In this document: positions 25,737-34,384 of the stretch, in pieces | How the letters are laid out: each line of letters begins with the position of its first letter | Position numbering within the stretch: the stretch's first letter is position 1 | Assembly (NCBI GenBank): GCA_947585615.1 | Contig: CANPXD010000007.1 | Coordinates: 1 to 42,079, forward strand | Length of the DNA stretch: 42,079 bases | Direction of reading: 5' to 3' | From: an uncultured Clostridia bacterium | Lineage (GTDB): Bacteria > Bacillota > Clostridia > Oscillospirales > Acutalibacteraceae | Notes under the pieces: generated by a model | Told to the model about the DNA's origin: nothing | The model's database searches: none | Seen by the model: the letters and a program-made list of their open reading frames with translations, nothing else | Translations under genes and position numbers: made by a program

Positions 25737-26858
25737 ATGATTGAGTTTGAAAATTTAAGATTTCGTCTTCTTGAGTCGGAAAAACCGATTCAAAATTTAA
25801 AAGAGGCTCTTGCAATCGACCTTATAAAAGATGAAATACGTCAGCTTGAGGAAAAGGCGGCTGCTCCCGATTTTTGGGAAAATATGGAAGAAAGCGGAAA
25901 AATCCTTAAAAAAACAGGTACTTTAAAAGCCCGTGTGGCGTCATACGAGGCTTTGAAATCGGATTACGACGATGCTCTCGTGATGATTGAGCTTGCCGAC
26001 GAAGAAGGAGACGCAGGGCTTCTGGAGGACTGCACCGCATCTGTTGACGACATTGAAAGAAGAATAGAAAGCATGACGCTTTCGACTCTGCTCAGCGGAG
26101 AATTTGACGATAAAAACGCTCTTCTCACCTTTCACGCAGGCGCAGGCGGAACCGAAGCGATGGACTGGGCGGAAATGCTTTTCAGAATGTATAATCGCTG
26201 GGGCGAACGCCACGGCTACAAAGTTTCCACGCTCGACTATCTCGATGGAGATGTTGCCGGTCTTAAAAGCGCAACGATTCTTATTGAAGGTGAAAATGCT
26301 TACGGTTATCTCAAGGGTGAAATGGGTATCCACCGTCTTGTAAGGGTTTCGCCGTTTGACTCCTCCGGACGGCGTCACACCTCCTTTGCTTCCCTTGAGG
26401 TAATGCCCGAAATAGACGACGACGTAAACGTTGAAATTAAGGAAGAGGACATCAAAATGGACGTTTACAGAGCCTCGGGAGCAGGCGGTCAGAAAGTAAA
26501 CAAAACATCGTCTGCCGTGCGTCTTACACATATCCCGACAGGGATAGTCGTTTCCTGCCAGATTGAGCGTTCCCAACATCAGAATCGCGAGGTTGCAATG
26601 AGAATGCTCAAATCAAAGCTTGTTGAAATCAAGGAGCGCGAAAATCTTGAAAGGATTGAGGACATCAAGGGCGACCAAAAAGAAATCGCGTGGGGAAGCC
26701 AGATACGCTCATATGTGTTTATGCCCTATACAATGGCAAAAGACCACAGAACAGGCTATGAAATGGGTAATATAAACGCCGTTATGGACGGAGATATTGA
26801 CGGCTTCATAAATGCGTACTTAAAACAAAAAAGCGTTGAAGAAGCCGAAAACAATTAA
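25737..26858 (+). CDS. prfB: Peptide chain release factor 2
   Basis: Recognises UGA and UAA stop codons and triggers peptide release. The 373-aa product has the GGQ motif in RASGAGGQKVNKTSS and the RF2-specific SPF anticodon-like tripeptide in LVRVSPFDSSGRR. The frame is continuous: the usual programmed +1 frameshift site near codon 25 (CUU UGA) is absent, and that part reads ALAIDLIKDEIRQLEE without a stop. The ATG at 25737 is chosen although AAAGG lies 13 bp upstream, slightly far; a GTG at 25707 is the alternative. Confidence 0.94.
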   Translation: MIEFENLRFRLLESEKPIQNLKEALAIDLIKDEIRQLEEKAAAPDFWENMEESGKILKKTGTLKARVASYEALKSDYDDALVMIELADEEGDAGLLEDCTASVDDIERRIESMTLSTLLSGEFDDKNALLTFHAGAGGTEAMDWAEMLFRMYNRWGERHGYKVSTLDYLDGDVAGLKSATILIEGENAYGYLKGEMGIHRLVRVSPFDSSGRRHTSFASLEVMPEIDDDVNVEIKEEDIKMDVYRASGAGGQKVNKTSSAVRLTHIPTGIVVSCQIERSQHQNREVAMRMLKSKLVEIKERENLERIEDIKGDQKEIAWGSQIRSYVFMPYTMAKDHRTGYEMGNINAVMDGDIDGFINAYLKQKSVEEAENN

Positions 26859-26882
26859 AATCTGCCATTTATATTGCATACG

Positions 26883-26916
26883 CCTCCTGCGAAAAATAAT
26901 TGCGGGAGGAATTTTT
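26883..26916 (+). terminator. Hairpin between prfB and pdaA overlapping the pdaA ribosome site
   Basis: CCTCCTGC (26883-26890) pairs with GCGGGAGG (26902-26909), followed by AATTTTTAT. It can act as the prfB terminator; the right arm also contains the GGGAGG ribosome site of pdaA. Confidence 0.6.
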
Positions 26917-26918
26917 AT

Positions 26919-27761
26919 ATGAAAAAAATTTTTGCGGCGCTGACGGCGCTTTCTTTTCTGCTTTGCGGCTGTACGGCGGCAAAAAACACTGATGACGGCA
27001 CAACGCAGAGCAGCAGCGAACCGACAACAAATGTTGCCGAAACAACACTTGAAGCAACAGGCGTGGGACTTGACCTGTCAGGGTACAATACGGAATCAAT
27101 AACATGGGGACCGGGAAACATAACGGACCACAGCAGACCTGTTGATCCCGCAAAACTTCAGCAGCAGTACAGCAAGCTTGGAGGGAAATGGCTGCTTGAT
27201 GATACAAAAACAGTCTGCCTCACCTTTGATGAGGGCTATGAAAACGGCTATACGCCCCAAATTCTTGATACGCTTAAAGAAAAAAACGTTAAAGCTTTTT
27301 TCTTCTGCACCTATGATTATGTTGAGGACAATCCGGAGCTTGTCAAACGTATGATTGACGAGGGACACATTGTTGGCAACCACACCTACAGGCATTACAA
27401 TCTAACTCAGAAAGACCTTGAAACGGCAAGAGACGAAATTACGATTCTTCACGATTACGTTGCCCAGCAGTTCGGATATGAAATGACCTATTTCCGTTTT
27501 CCGGAGGGCGCTTTCAGCGAGCAGACGCTCGCTCTGGCAAAAAGTCTCGGATACGAAACTCTTTTCTGGAGTTTTGCCTATGCCGACTGGGACACAAGCG
27601 CACCGCCTGAACCTGAGGCGGCATATGAGAAAATAACGTCATCAACTCACAACGGCGCCATCATTCTTCTGCACGCCGTAAGCAGCACAAACGCTGATAT
27701 TCTCGGTCGGGTTATAGACAACATCAAAGAACAGGGATACACCTTCACAACCGAAATATAA
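26919..27761 (+). CDS. pdaA: PdaA-like polysaccharide deacetylase lipoprotein (spore cortex delta-lactam synthesis)
   Basis: 280-aa NodB-fold deacetylase. Residues 1-18 are a lipoprotein signal with lipobox LLCGC, then a Thr/Ser-rich linker to about residue 50. The catalytic domain closely resembles B. subtilis PdaA: LTFDEGYENGYT (where PdaA has FDNGYENGYT), GHIVGNHTYRH with the metal His pair, YETLFWSFAYADWD, IILLHAVSSTNA and EQGYTF. PdaA removes the acetyl group from muramic acid during muramic delta-lactam formation in cortex peptidoglycan, which marks it for lysis at germination. The ATG at 26919 follows GGGAGG. A sporulation role agrees with the gerA operon in this window. Confidence 0.88.
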   Translation: MKKIFAALTALSFLLCGCTAAKNTDDGTTQSSSEPTTNVAETTLEATGVGLDLSGYNTESITWGPGNITDHSRPVDPAKLQQQYSKLGGKWLLDDTKTVCLTFDEGYENGYTPQILDTLKEKNVKAFFFCTYDYVEDNPELVKRMIDEGHIVGNHTYRHYNLTQKDLETARDEITILHDYVAQQFGYEMTYFRFPEGAFSEQTLALAKSLGYETLFWSFAYADWDTSAPPEPEAAYEKITSSTHNGAIILLHAVSSTNADILGRVIDNIKEQGYTFTTEI

Positions 27762-27780
27762 AAGTCTGTATGGCAACAGG

Positions 27781-27814
27781 ACTGTCCGAAGCACATTCGG
27801 GCAGTTTGTTTTTG
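27781..27814 (+). terminator. Terminator after pdaA
   Basis: ACTGTCCGAA pairs with TTCGGGCAGT around GCACA (one G-U pair), followed by TTGTTTTTG. Confidence 0.78.
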
Positions 27815-27856
27815 CTGAATTTCTCCAAAAAAAATTATTAATTTTCATTTTAGATA

Positions 27857-27885
27857 TTGTTATGGAAATATATTTAATATATAAT
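27857..27885 (+). promoter_or_regulatory. Promoter of the mre operon
   Basis: TTGTTA (27857-27862), 17-bp spacer, TATAAT (27880-27885). The start of mreB is about 130 bp downstream, so the transcript has a leader of that length in which I see no known riboswitch. Confidence 0.65.
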
Positions 27886-28024
27886 ATAGCTGTGTATTGA
27901 TTCATATGTAAAAGCAACAAAGAGTCGAACAAAATTAGGTACGGAAAAGCGGTTATTTCAGGCTGTTGTGTTCAATTCCCCGTTGCTTAAGGATTGTTTA
28001 GATGCAGAAAGCGAGAGATAATTT

Positions 28025-29005
28025 ATGATTTTAACAAGGGACATCGGCATTGACCTCGGAACCGAAAACACCCTTATATGCGATAAAAAAGGAAAAATTC
28101 TGATAAGAGAGCCATCTGTTGTTGCCGTTGACGTTAAAACACGCAGAGTTCTTGCAACAGGTAAGGACGCTAAGGCAATGATAGGCCGCACTCCCGGCTC
28201 AATCGTTGCCGTCAAGCCTCTTAACGACGGCGTTATCGCAGATTTCGATATGACTGCCGATATGCTCCACGATTTTATTTACCGCTCCTCAAAAAACTCT
28301 GTTTTTGCAAAAACAAGAGCTGTTGTTTCCGTTCCGAGCGGCGTTACGGAGGTTGAAAGAAGAGCAGTTGAAGACGCCGCGCGTTCAGCGGGAGCGCAGG
28401 AAGTTGAACTGATTGAAGAGCCTATGGCGGCTGCTCTCGGAGTAGGTCTCCCTGTATTTGACGCAACAGGTTCTATGATAGTTGATATAGGCGGCGGCAC
28501 TTGTGATATAGCGGTTGTTTCTCTCGGCGGAATCGCCGCAAGAAAGAGCATTCGAGTTGCAGGAAATGCTCTTGATGACGCTATCGTCAACCACATGAAA
28601 AAGAATCATAATCTTCTTATCGGCACTATAACGGCGGAGGATATAAAACTGAAAATAGGCTCTGCGGCTGAATATGACGGCGAGGGAGCGATGGAGGTTC
28701 GAGGAAGGAATCTTGCTGACGGACTCCCGGGGGGAATAGAAATTACATCGGCGGAAATAAGAGAGGTATTATCCGAACCTGTCGGCGAAATCATTTCGGC
28801 AATCCGGGAGACGCTTGAGGTAACACTGCCTGAGCTTTCAGCGGATATTATTGACAGAGGCATTTACATAACAGGCGGAACATCCCTTCTCAGAGGACTT
28901 CCCGAACTTATTTCAAAAGAAACGAAAATCGCGGTTCACACGACTGAAACGCCCCTTGACGCAGTTGCGCTCGGGACATCTGTTAAACTCAGAAGGGCAA
29001 GATAA
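28025..29005 (+). CDS. mreB: Rod shape-determining protein MreB/Mbl
   Basis: Bacterial actin that forms membrane-bound filaments and positions the elongasome. The 326-aa product has actin-fold nucleotide motifs: phosphate 1 DIGIDLGTENTLI, phosphate 2 MIVDIGGGTCDIAVVS, and the adenosine motif IYITGGTSLLRGLPE. The conserved VVSVPSGVTEVERRAV and LIEEPMAAALG are present. It is the first of four consecutive elongation genes; mreC follows without a gap. Confidence 0.95.
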   Translation: MILTRDIGIDLGTENTLICDKKGKILIREPSVVAVDVKTRRVLATGKDAKAMIGRTPGSIVAVKPLNDGVIADFDMTADMLHDFIYRSSKNSVFAKTRAVVSVPSGVTEVERRAVEDAARSAGAQEVELIEEPMAAALGVGLPVFDATGSMIVDIGGGTCDIAVVSLGGIAARKSIRVAGNALDDAIVNHMKKNHNLLIGTITAEDIKLKIGSAAEYDGEGAMEVRGRNLADGLPGGIEITSAEIREVLSEPVGEIISAIRETLEVTLPELSADIIDRGIYITGGTSLLRGLPELISKETKIAVHTTETPLDAVALGTSVKLRRAR

Positions 29006-29848
29006 ATGAAGGAATTTTTCAAAGGCAGCCGTTTCAAGCTCATTTCGGCGATAATTGTGTGCTTTCTTGCCGGTGCTCTCATATGTGCGGCAAACGGCAC
29101 AAGCAAAACGCTTCAGTCAAGTGTTGCAGGCGTTGTTTTCACTCCCGTTGAATGGACTGCGTCCAAAATTTCCTCTGGAATATCCTATATTTTCGGAGAG
29201 GCAAGCGGAAATTCCGAATATCTGAAAAAAATAAACGATCTTGAGCTTCAGGTGGGCGCTCTGCAGGATCGTCTTGCAGATTATGAAAATCTGCGGAGGC
29301 AGAACGCTCTTTACAAAGACGCTCTCCAACTTAAAGAGGAGAATCCCGATTTTACCTTTGCCGAAGCCACCGTAATATCAAGAGACCCCGCAGACATTTT
29401 CGGCTCATACACAATCAACAAGGGAACATCTAACGCTGTTAAAGAGGGCGACGCCGTAATTTACGGGAACTATATTGTCGGCATAATCAGTACCGCTTAT
29501 CCTACACACAGTGTTGTAAAAACGGTTCTTGATCCTGCTTTTTCCGTTTCGGCATATGAAATCGTTTCGGGCGAAATATCGTATGTAACGGGTGACGCGG
29601 AACTTGCTGAAAACGGCAGGTGCAAAATGGCGAATCTCGCTTCAGACACGCCGGTCACATACGGCTCAATCATTTCAACTGCCGGAATCAGCGGAAATAT
29701 TCCCGAAGGACTTATAATAGGAACGGTTGAGGAAATAAATGAAGAAAGAACCTCCATTGCATCATATGCAGTTGTAGTTCCGGGAATAGACGTAAATAAT
29801 ATTTCAAAATGCCTTGTCATAACAGGATATGAAAGCGAGGCAAAGTAG
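29006..29848 (+). CDS. mreC: Rod shape-determining protein MreC
   Basis: 280-aa bitopic protein that links MreB and PBP2. A membrane helix lies at residues 11-30 (LISAIIVCFLAGALICAAN), followed by a coiled coil (about 65-105, KKINDLELQVGALQDRLADYE) and the two-barrel extracellular domain (ATVISRDPADIFGSYTINKG to PGIDVNNISKCLVI). Layout and length are normal. It starts directly after the mreB stop codon and overlaps mreD by 1 bp. Confidence 0.93.
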   Translation: MKEFFKGSRFKLISAIIVCFLAGALICAANGTSKTLQSSVAGVVFTPVEWTASKISSGISYIFGEASGNSEYLKKINDLELQVGALQDRLADYENLRRQNALYKDALQLKEENPDFTFAEATVISRDPADIFGSYTINKGTSNAVKEGDAVIYGNYIVGIISTAYPTHSVVKTVLDPAFSVSAYEIVSGEISYVTGDAELAENGRCKMANLASDTPVTYGSIISTAGISGNIPEGLIIGTVEEINEERTSIASYAVVVPGIDVNNISKCLVITGYESEAK

Positions 29849-30375
29849 TGGAGCTTTCATACAGACGAAAGAGCATAAAGGCAATATGCTATATTCTCAT
29901 TCTTTTCTTTGCCGCTGTTCTCCAGAACACCGAGGGACTTACACTTGAAATAGGCGGCGCGCGCTGTTTTCTTCTTTTACCTGTTACGGTTATTCTCGGA
30001 ATCGGCGAAGATGAAAGATTTGCCGGACTGCTCGGACTCTTCGGCGGAATTCTCTGGGATTCAACAACAACGGTACATCTCGGTTTCAATGCTGTTTTTA
30101 TGTGCGCAGCCTGTTTTTGCAGTGCCGCGCTCGTTACATACATAATAAGAGACACTTTTATAACCTGCATCATATTTTCCGCAGTCACAATCATTTTGTA
30201 TGTATTTCTTTACTGGCTCTTATTCATAATTATAAAAGGAATTCACGGAGCGGAACTGAGCCTGTTTTCCTTTTACATCCCAAGCGCGTTTTACACCTGC
30301 GTTATAACACCGTTAGTATGGCTCTGCTTTAAGCCTGTTAAAAGAAGACTAAACACGCCCGACAAGACTGTTTGA
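29848..30375 (+). CDS. mreD: Rod shape-determining protein MreD
   Basis: 175-aa membrane protein with five to six helices (ICYILILFFAAVLQNTEGLT at the N terminus, FLLLPVTVILGIG, LFGGILWDSTT). The GILWD segment is characteristic of MreD. The GTG start at 29848 overlaps the last base of mreC. PBP2 follows 38 bp downstream. Confidence 0.9.
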   Translation: MELSYRRKSIKAICYILILFFAAVLQNTEGLTLEIGGARCFLLLPVTVILGIGEDERFAGLLGLFGGILWDSTTTVHLGFNAVFMCAACFCSAALVTYIIRDTFITCIIFSAVTIILYVFLYWLLFIIIKGIHGAELSLFSFYIPSAFYTCVITPLVWLCFKPVKRRLNTPDKTV

Positions 30376-30413
30376 TTTAAAAACACGGATTATTTTTAAG
30401 AAAGGAGATTGCC

Positions 30414-32429
30414 ATGAAAAGCAGACACCTGAGCAGCCGCTCTGTAATTGCTGTATTTCTTGTATTGCTTGTGATGTTCGGCTTTGGCTTCAAGCTGTAC
30501 GACATTGAAGTTGTAAACAACAAGTTTTACACGGAGCAGAACAGCACCGCCAAAACGTATACTGTTCCGATAGAAGCGGCACGCGGAGAAATTGTTGACA
30601 GGAACGGCAATCCCCTTGTTACGAACCGACGCGGCAATTCCATTATTCTCAACGCAGCTTATTTTCCGCCGCGCTCCGACAACGAAGCGAGAAATACGAT
30701 CATTCTGAATTTAATAAAGCTGTTTGAAAAAAACGGCGAGGAATATGTAAACAATCTTCCTCTTATTCTTGAGGGCGATTCTATTGTCTTTACAGACGAT
30801 GAAAAAGCAGTTGCCACAATGAAAAGCAAAGATATGTTCAATCTTCAGAACTATGCCACCGCTCAGAACTGCTACGACGCAATGGTAGAGCTTTACGGTC
30901 TTGAAAACTGTGACACACAGACAGCCCTCAAAATCGGCGGTATACGCTATGAGCTGACGCGTCTTCTGTTCTCAATAGAGAATCCCGTAACCATAGCTGA
31001 CGACGTGAGCAATGAAACGGTTGCCGCAATAAAGGAGGACAGCGTAAGCTATCTTGGAGCGGATATTGAACCGATTGCCTATCGTGAATACACTGATCCC
31101 GAGCTTGCTCCGCATATTTTGGGAACAGTGAGAAAAATCAATGCCGAGGAATACTCAAAGCTCAAGGAAAGCGGCTACGGCATCAACGACACAATCGGCG
31201 AAAGCGGAATTGAAGCTGTAATGGAAAGCGATTTGCGGGGAATTCCGGGAGAACTTACCGTTACAATAGACAGTGAAGGGAACGTTTCCGAGAAGATAAC
31301 GAAAAATCCCGTACAGGGAAACACCGTTGTTCTGACTATAGATAAAGACCTGCAGCGGCTTGCGCAGGAAAAACTCAGAGACACCTGCAACGAGGTAAGC
31401 GCCTCGTCAAGTGCGGGAGCAGTCGTTGTTGAAAGTGTAAACAGCGGTGAACTGCTTGCTGCCGCGTCTTATCCGACATATAACTTGAACGACTACTATG
31501 ACAATTATTCCGATCTTATGAATAATTCAAGGCAGCCTCTCTGGAACAGATTTGCTCTCGGTCTTTATGCTCCCGGCTCAACCTTTAAGCCGATGATGGC
31601 GTGCGCGGCACTTGAAGAAGGTATTATAGATGAAAACACTACCTTTACCTGTCACGGCACATGGCAGTACTACGACATTACCTTCAAATGCCTTAACAGC
31701 AACGCGCACGGCAGGGAAAATGTTAAGCAGGCACTTCGCGATTCCTGCAACATATTCTTCTACAACGTTGCTGATCGTTTGAAAATCACCAAGATGAACG
31801 AATACGGCTCGATGTTTGGACTCGGTGAAAAGACAGGCGTTGAAATAAATGAGGCGTCAGGCGTGCTTGCAGGTCTTGCAAGCGCGGAAAGATATAACAG
31901 GAAATGGCAGATGGGTGACACAATTCAAAGCGGTATCGGTCAGTCTGATAACCTTTTCACGCCTCTTCAACTTGCCAATTACTGTGCAACCGTTGCGAAC
32001 AGCGGAACAAGATACGAACTTCATTTTGTTAAATCCGTTATCAATACCTACGACGGCTCAGTTGCAGAGACCGGATACACTGTTGCTGAAGAACTGCCCA
32101 TTTCGGCAGGAACATTTTCCATTGTCAAAGAGGGTATGCGGATGGTTGCAACGAGCGGAGCTCCCGCCAGCGTTTTCGGTCGTCTTGACGTTGACGTTGC
32201 CTGCAAAACAGGTACTTCTCAGGTAAGGCAAAACGGACGAATTGTAAATAACGGCTTTCTTATCACATTTGCACCATACGAAAGCCCCGAAATTTCAATA
32301 GCCTCCGTAATAGAGCTTGCAGGCTCGGGTACTTCCACATCTGAAATCACCTCATCTATTATTGACTATTATTACTCGAACAACACAGACGAAACGCCTG
32401 CCCAGCAGACAGGAGTTCTTCTTGATTAA
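30414..32429 (+). CDS. mrdA: Penicillin-binding protein 2 (elongation-specific transpeptidase)
   Basis: Class B PBP that cross-links peptidoglycan during elongation. The 671-aa product has one N-terminal membrane helix (residues about 10-27), a dimerisation/pedestal domain with AARGEIVDRNGNPL, and a transpeptidase domain. Catalytic motifs are Ser389-x-x-Lys392 (STFK), Ser444-Cys-Asn446 and Lys598-Thr-Gly600. The start follows AAAGGAG. It closes the mreBCD run, a common arrangement; rodA is not adjacent. Confidence 0.93.
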   Translation: MKSRHLSSRSVIAVFLVLLVMFGFGFKLYDIEVVNNKFYTEQNSTAKTYTVPIEAARGEIVDRNGNPLVTNRRGNSIILNAAYFPPRSDNEARNTIILNLIKLFEKNGEEYVNNLPLILEGDSIVFTDDEKAVATMKSKDMFNLQNYATAQNCYDAMVELYGLENCDTQTALKIGGIRYELTRLLFSIENPVTIADDVSNETVAAIKEDSVSYLGADIEPIAYREYTDPELAPHILGTVRKINAEEYSKLKESGYGINDTIGESGIEAVMESDLRGIPGELTVTIDSEGNVSEKITKNPVQGNTVVLTIDKDLQRLAQEKLRDTCNEVSASSSAGAVVVESVNSGELLAAASYPTYNLNDYYDNYSDLMNNSRQPLWNRFALGLYAPGSTFKPMMACAALEEGIIDENTTFTCHGTWQYYDITFKCLNSNAHGRENVKQALRDSCNIFFYNVADRLKITKMNEYGSMFGLGEKTGVEINEASGVLAGLASAERYNRKWQMGDTIQSGIGQSDNLFTPLQLANYCATVANSGTRYELHFVKSVINTYDGSVAETGYTVAEELPISAGTFSIVKEGMRMVATSGAPASVFGRLDVDVACKTGTSQVRQNGRIVNNGFLITFAPYESPEISIASVIELAGSGTSTSEITSSIIDYYYSNNTDETPAQQTGVLLD

Positions 32430-32450
32430 ACAAAATATATAATTTTACTG

Positions 32451-32479
32451 TTGAATAAAGTATATTTTTATGTTATTAT
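32451..32479 (+). promoter_or_regulatory. Promoter of mgsA
   Basis: TTGAAT (32451-32456), 17-bp spacer, TATTAT (32474-32479). The leader then contains a hairpin (CGGCTGCTGC / GCAGACAGCCG, about 32511-32535) followed after 9 nt by seven Ts just ahead of the GGAGG ribosome site, a possible attenuator. Confidence 0.6.
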
Positions 32480-32563
32480 TTAATAAGCAATGGTTTTATC
32501 GCATTCCCCATCGGCTGCTGCTTTTGCAGACAGCCGTATTCATTCTTTTTTTGGAGGTAATTT

Positions 32564-32974
32564 ATGAACATTGCACTTATAGCTCATGACGCAAAAAAGG
32601 AACTTCTTGTTCAGTTCTGCATCGCATATTGCGGTATCATGAGCCGCCATGAGCTGTGCGCTACGGGGACAACTGGAAAGCTTGTTCAGGAAGCGACCGG
32701 ATTAAAAATCAACTGCTTTTTATCAGGCAGTCAGGGCGGCGGTCAGCAGATTGCAAGCAGAATCGCCTGTAATGAAATTGATTTGCTGATTTTTTTCCGT
32801 GACCCTTTAAATCCAAAACCCCACGAGCCAAATGATAATGATTTACTTCGTCTCTGCGACGTTCACAATATTCCGTTTGCAACAAATATAGCAACAGGCG
32901 AGGCCTTAATACGCGGCGTTGAACGCGGTGATTTTGAATGGAGAGAAATAGTAAACCCGCGATATAATATATAA
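32564..32974 (+). CDS. mgsA: Methylglyoxal synthase homologue with altered catalytic site
   Basis: 136-aa MgsA-fold protein. The family enzyme turns dihydroxyacetone phosphate into methylglyoxal and phosphate. Most signature parts are kept: LIAHDAKK, the phosphate loop [35 protein letters not shown]. However, the conserved GGDQQ, whose Asp is the catalytic base (E. coli Asp71), reads GGGQQ here: Gly60, codon GGT at 32741-32743. GAT to GGT is a single-base change. Activity is therefore doubtful unless this is a sequencing error. The start follows GGAGG. It is a single-gene unit ended by a terminator. Confidence 0.88.
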   Translation: MNIALIAHDAKKELLVQFCIAYCGIMSRHELCATGTTGKLVQEATGLKINCFLSGSQGGGQQIASRIACNEIDLLIFFRDPLNPKPHEPNDNDLLRLCDVHNIPFATNIATGEALIRGVERGDFEWREIVNPRYNI

Positions 32975-32987
32975 GCATTACTAAAGC

Positions 32988-33017
32988 CGGGTGGGCGGAA
33001 ACTCACCCGTTTTTTTG
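32988..33017 (+). terminator. Terminator after mgsA
   Basis: CGGGTG (32988-32993) pairs with CACCCG (33004-33009), then eight Ts. The hisS ribosome site GGAG follows directly, so read-through or a hidden start site must serve hisS. Confidence 0.78.
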
Positions 33018-33031
33018 ATTGGAGAAGACAA

Positions 33032-34384
33032 ATGGCACTTATAACAAAAGCAATAAAAGGCACAAAGGATGTGCTGCCGGGCGAGGTGTATAAAAACCAA
33101 TATATTGAAGCGACCGTTATTGAAGCGGCTGAAAAATACGGCTTTAAGGAAATCAGAACTCCTGTTTTTGAGCATACGGAACTTTTCCGACGCGGCGTAG
33201 GCGATACTACCGATGTTGTTCAGAAGGAAATGTATTCCTTTGACGACAAGGGCGGCAGAAACATAACGCTCCGACCCGAAGGCACTGCGGGCGCGGCGCG
33301 TTCCTTTCTTGAAAACGGTCTTTGCAACGAAACGCTTCCGCAAAAGGTTTGCTATATTACCTCGTGCTACCGCTATGAAAAACCCCAGGCAGGCAGATTG
33401 CGTGAATTTCACCAATTCGGCGTTGAGTGCTTCGGTACACCGTCACCCCTTGCGGACGCAGAAATAATAAGTCTAGCAAAATCTGTTTTCGACACACTCG
33501 GCATTAGGGATTTACATCTTGAAATAAACTCAATAGGCTGTCCCGAATGCCGAAAGAAATTTCATACGGCGCTGAAAGAATATTTCAGTTCCAAAAAAGA
33601 CGAATTGTGCGAAACATGCAGGGATCGGCTTGAAAGAAATCCAATGCGCATTCTCGACTGCAAGTCTCCTATATGCGCTGAAGCTGCAAAGGACGCTCCT
33701 GTTGTTATTGATTATCTCTGCGATGACTGTAAGGCGCACTTTGAAGAGGTAAAAAAATATTTAAAAGCTGAAAATATAGAATTCACCGTAAACCCGAAAA
33801 TTGTACGCGGTCTTGATTATTACACAAAAACCGTTTTTGAATTTATTTCCTCCTCAATAGGCGCACAGGGAACTGTATGCGGAGGGGGACGTTATGACGG
33901 ACTTATTGAGGAACTCGGAGGGCAAAAGACTCCGTCGCTCGGCTTTGGAATGGGACTTGAAAGACTGCTTCTTTTAATGGAAACGCAGGGCTGCGATTTT
34001 CCTGAGGACAGCAAACCCGATTTATTCATAGCCGCTCTCGGTGAAAAGGCAACTCTGAAAGCGGTTAAAATTGCAAAGGATATGAGAGAGGAAGGTTTCT
34101 CGTGCCTGTACGACCTCAACAGACGCAGCCTGCGCGCGCAGATGAAATATGCGGACAGACTGTCTGCCAAATATACCGTTGTTCTCGGCGACAGCGAGGT
34201 TGAGAGCGGTACGGCAAAACTGAAAAATATGCAAAACGGTGAGGAGACGGAGATTGCGCTTGCAACCTTTGTGAGCGGATATTATAATATCACCCTCTCC
34301 GAGCAGCTCAACGATCTTGAAATTAACGGTGAAACGCTTGATTTCAGTTCACTTTTCGGTTTGGGAGATAAAGAAAATGGATAA
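33032..34384 (+). CDS. hisS: Histidyl-tRNA synthetase
   Basis: Class II synthetase, 450 aa. Motif 1 is in EIRTPVFEHTELF, motif 2 is in TLRPEGTAGAAR...CYRYEKPQAGRLREFHQFGVE, the histidine signatures are RGLDYYTKTVFEF and GGGRYDGL, and motif 3 is GFGMGLERLLLLM. The anticodon-binding domain occupies about residues 330-430. The last 8 bp overlap aspS, a gene pair common in Clostridia. It lies just after the mgsA terminator. Confidence 0.96.
   Translation: MALITKAIKGTKDVLPGEVYKNQYIEATVIEAAEKYGFKEIRTPVFEHTELFRRGVGDTTDVVQKEMYSFDDKGGRNITLRPEGTAGAARSFLENGLCNETLPQKVCYITSCYRYEKPQAGRLREFHQFGVECFGTPSPLADAEIISLAKSVFDTLGIRDLHLEINSIGCPECRKKFHTALKEYFSSKKDELCETCRDRLERNPMRILDCKSPICAEAAKDAPVVIDYLCDDCKAHFEEVKKYLKAENIEFTVNPKIVRGLDYYTKTVFEFISSSIGAQGTVCGGGRYDGLIEELGGQKTPSLGFGMGLERLLLLMETQGCDFPEDSKPDLFIAALGEKATLKAVKIAKDMREEGFSCLYDLNRRSLRAQMKYADRLSAKYTVVLGDSEVESGTAKLKNMQNGEETEIALATFVSGYYNITLSEQLNDLEINGETLDFSSLFGLGDKENG

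Noticed and set aside
27886-28024. Riboswitch in the mreB leader
   Set aside because: I found no conserved riboswitch core or clear paired terminator/antiterminator; just a leader of about 130 nt.
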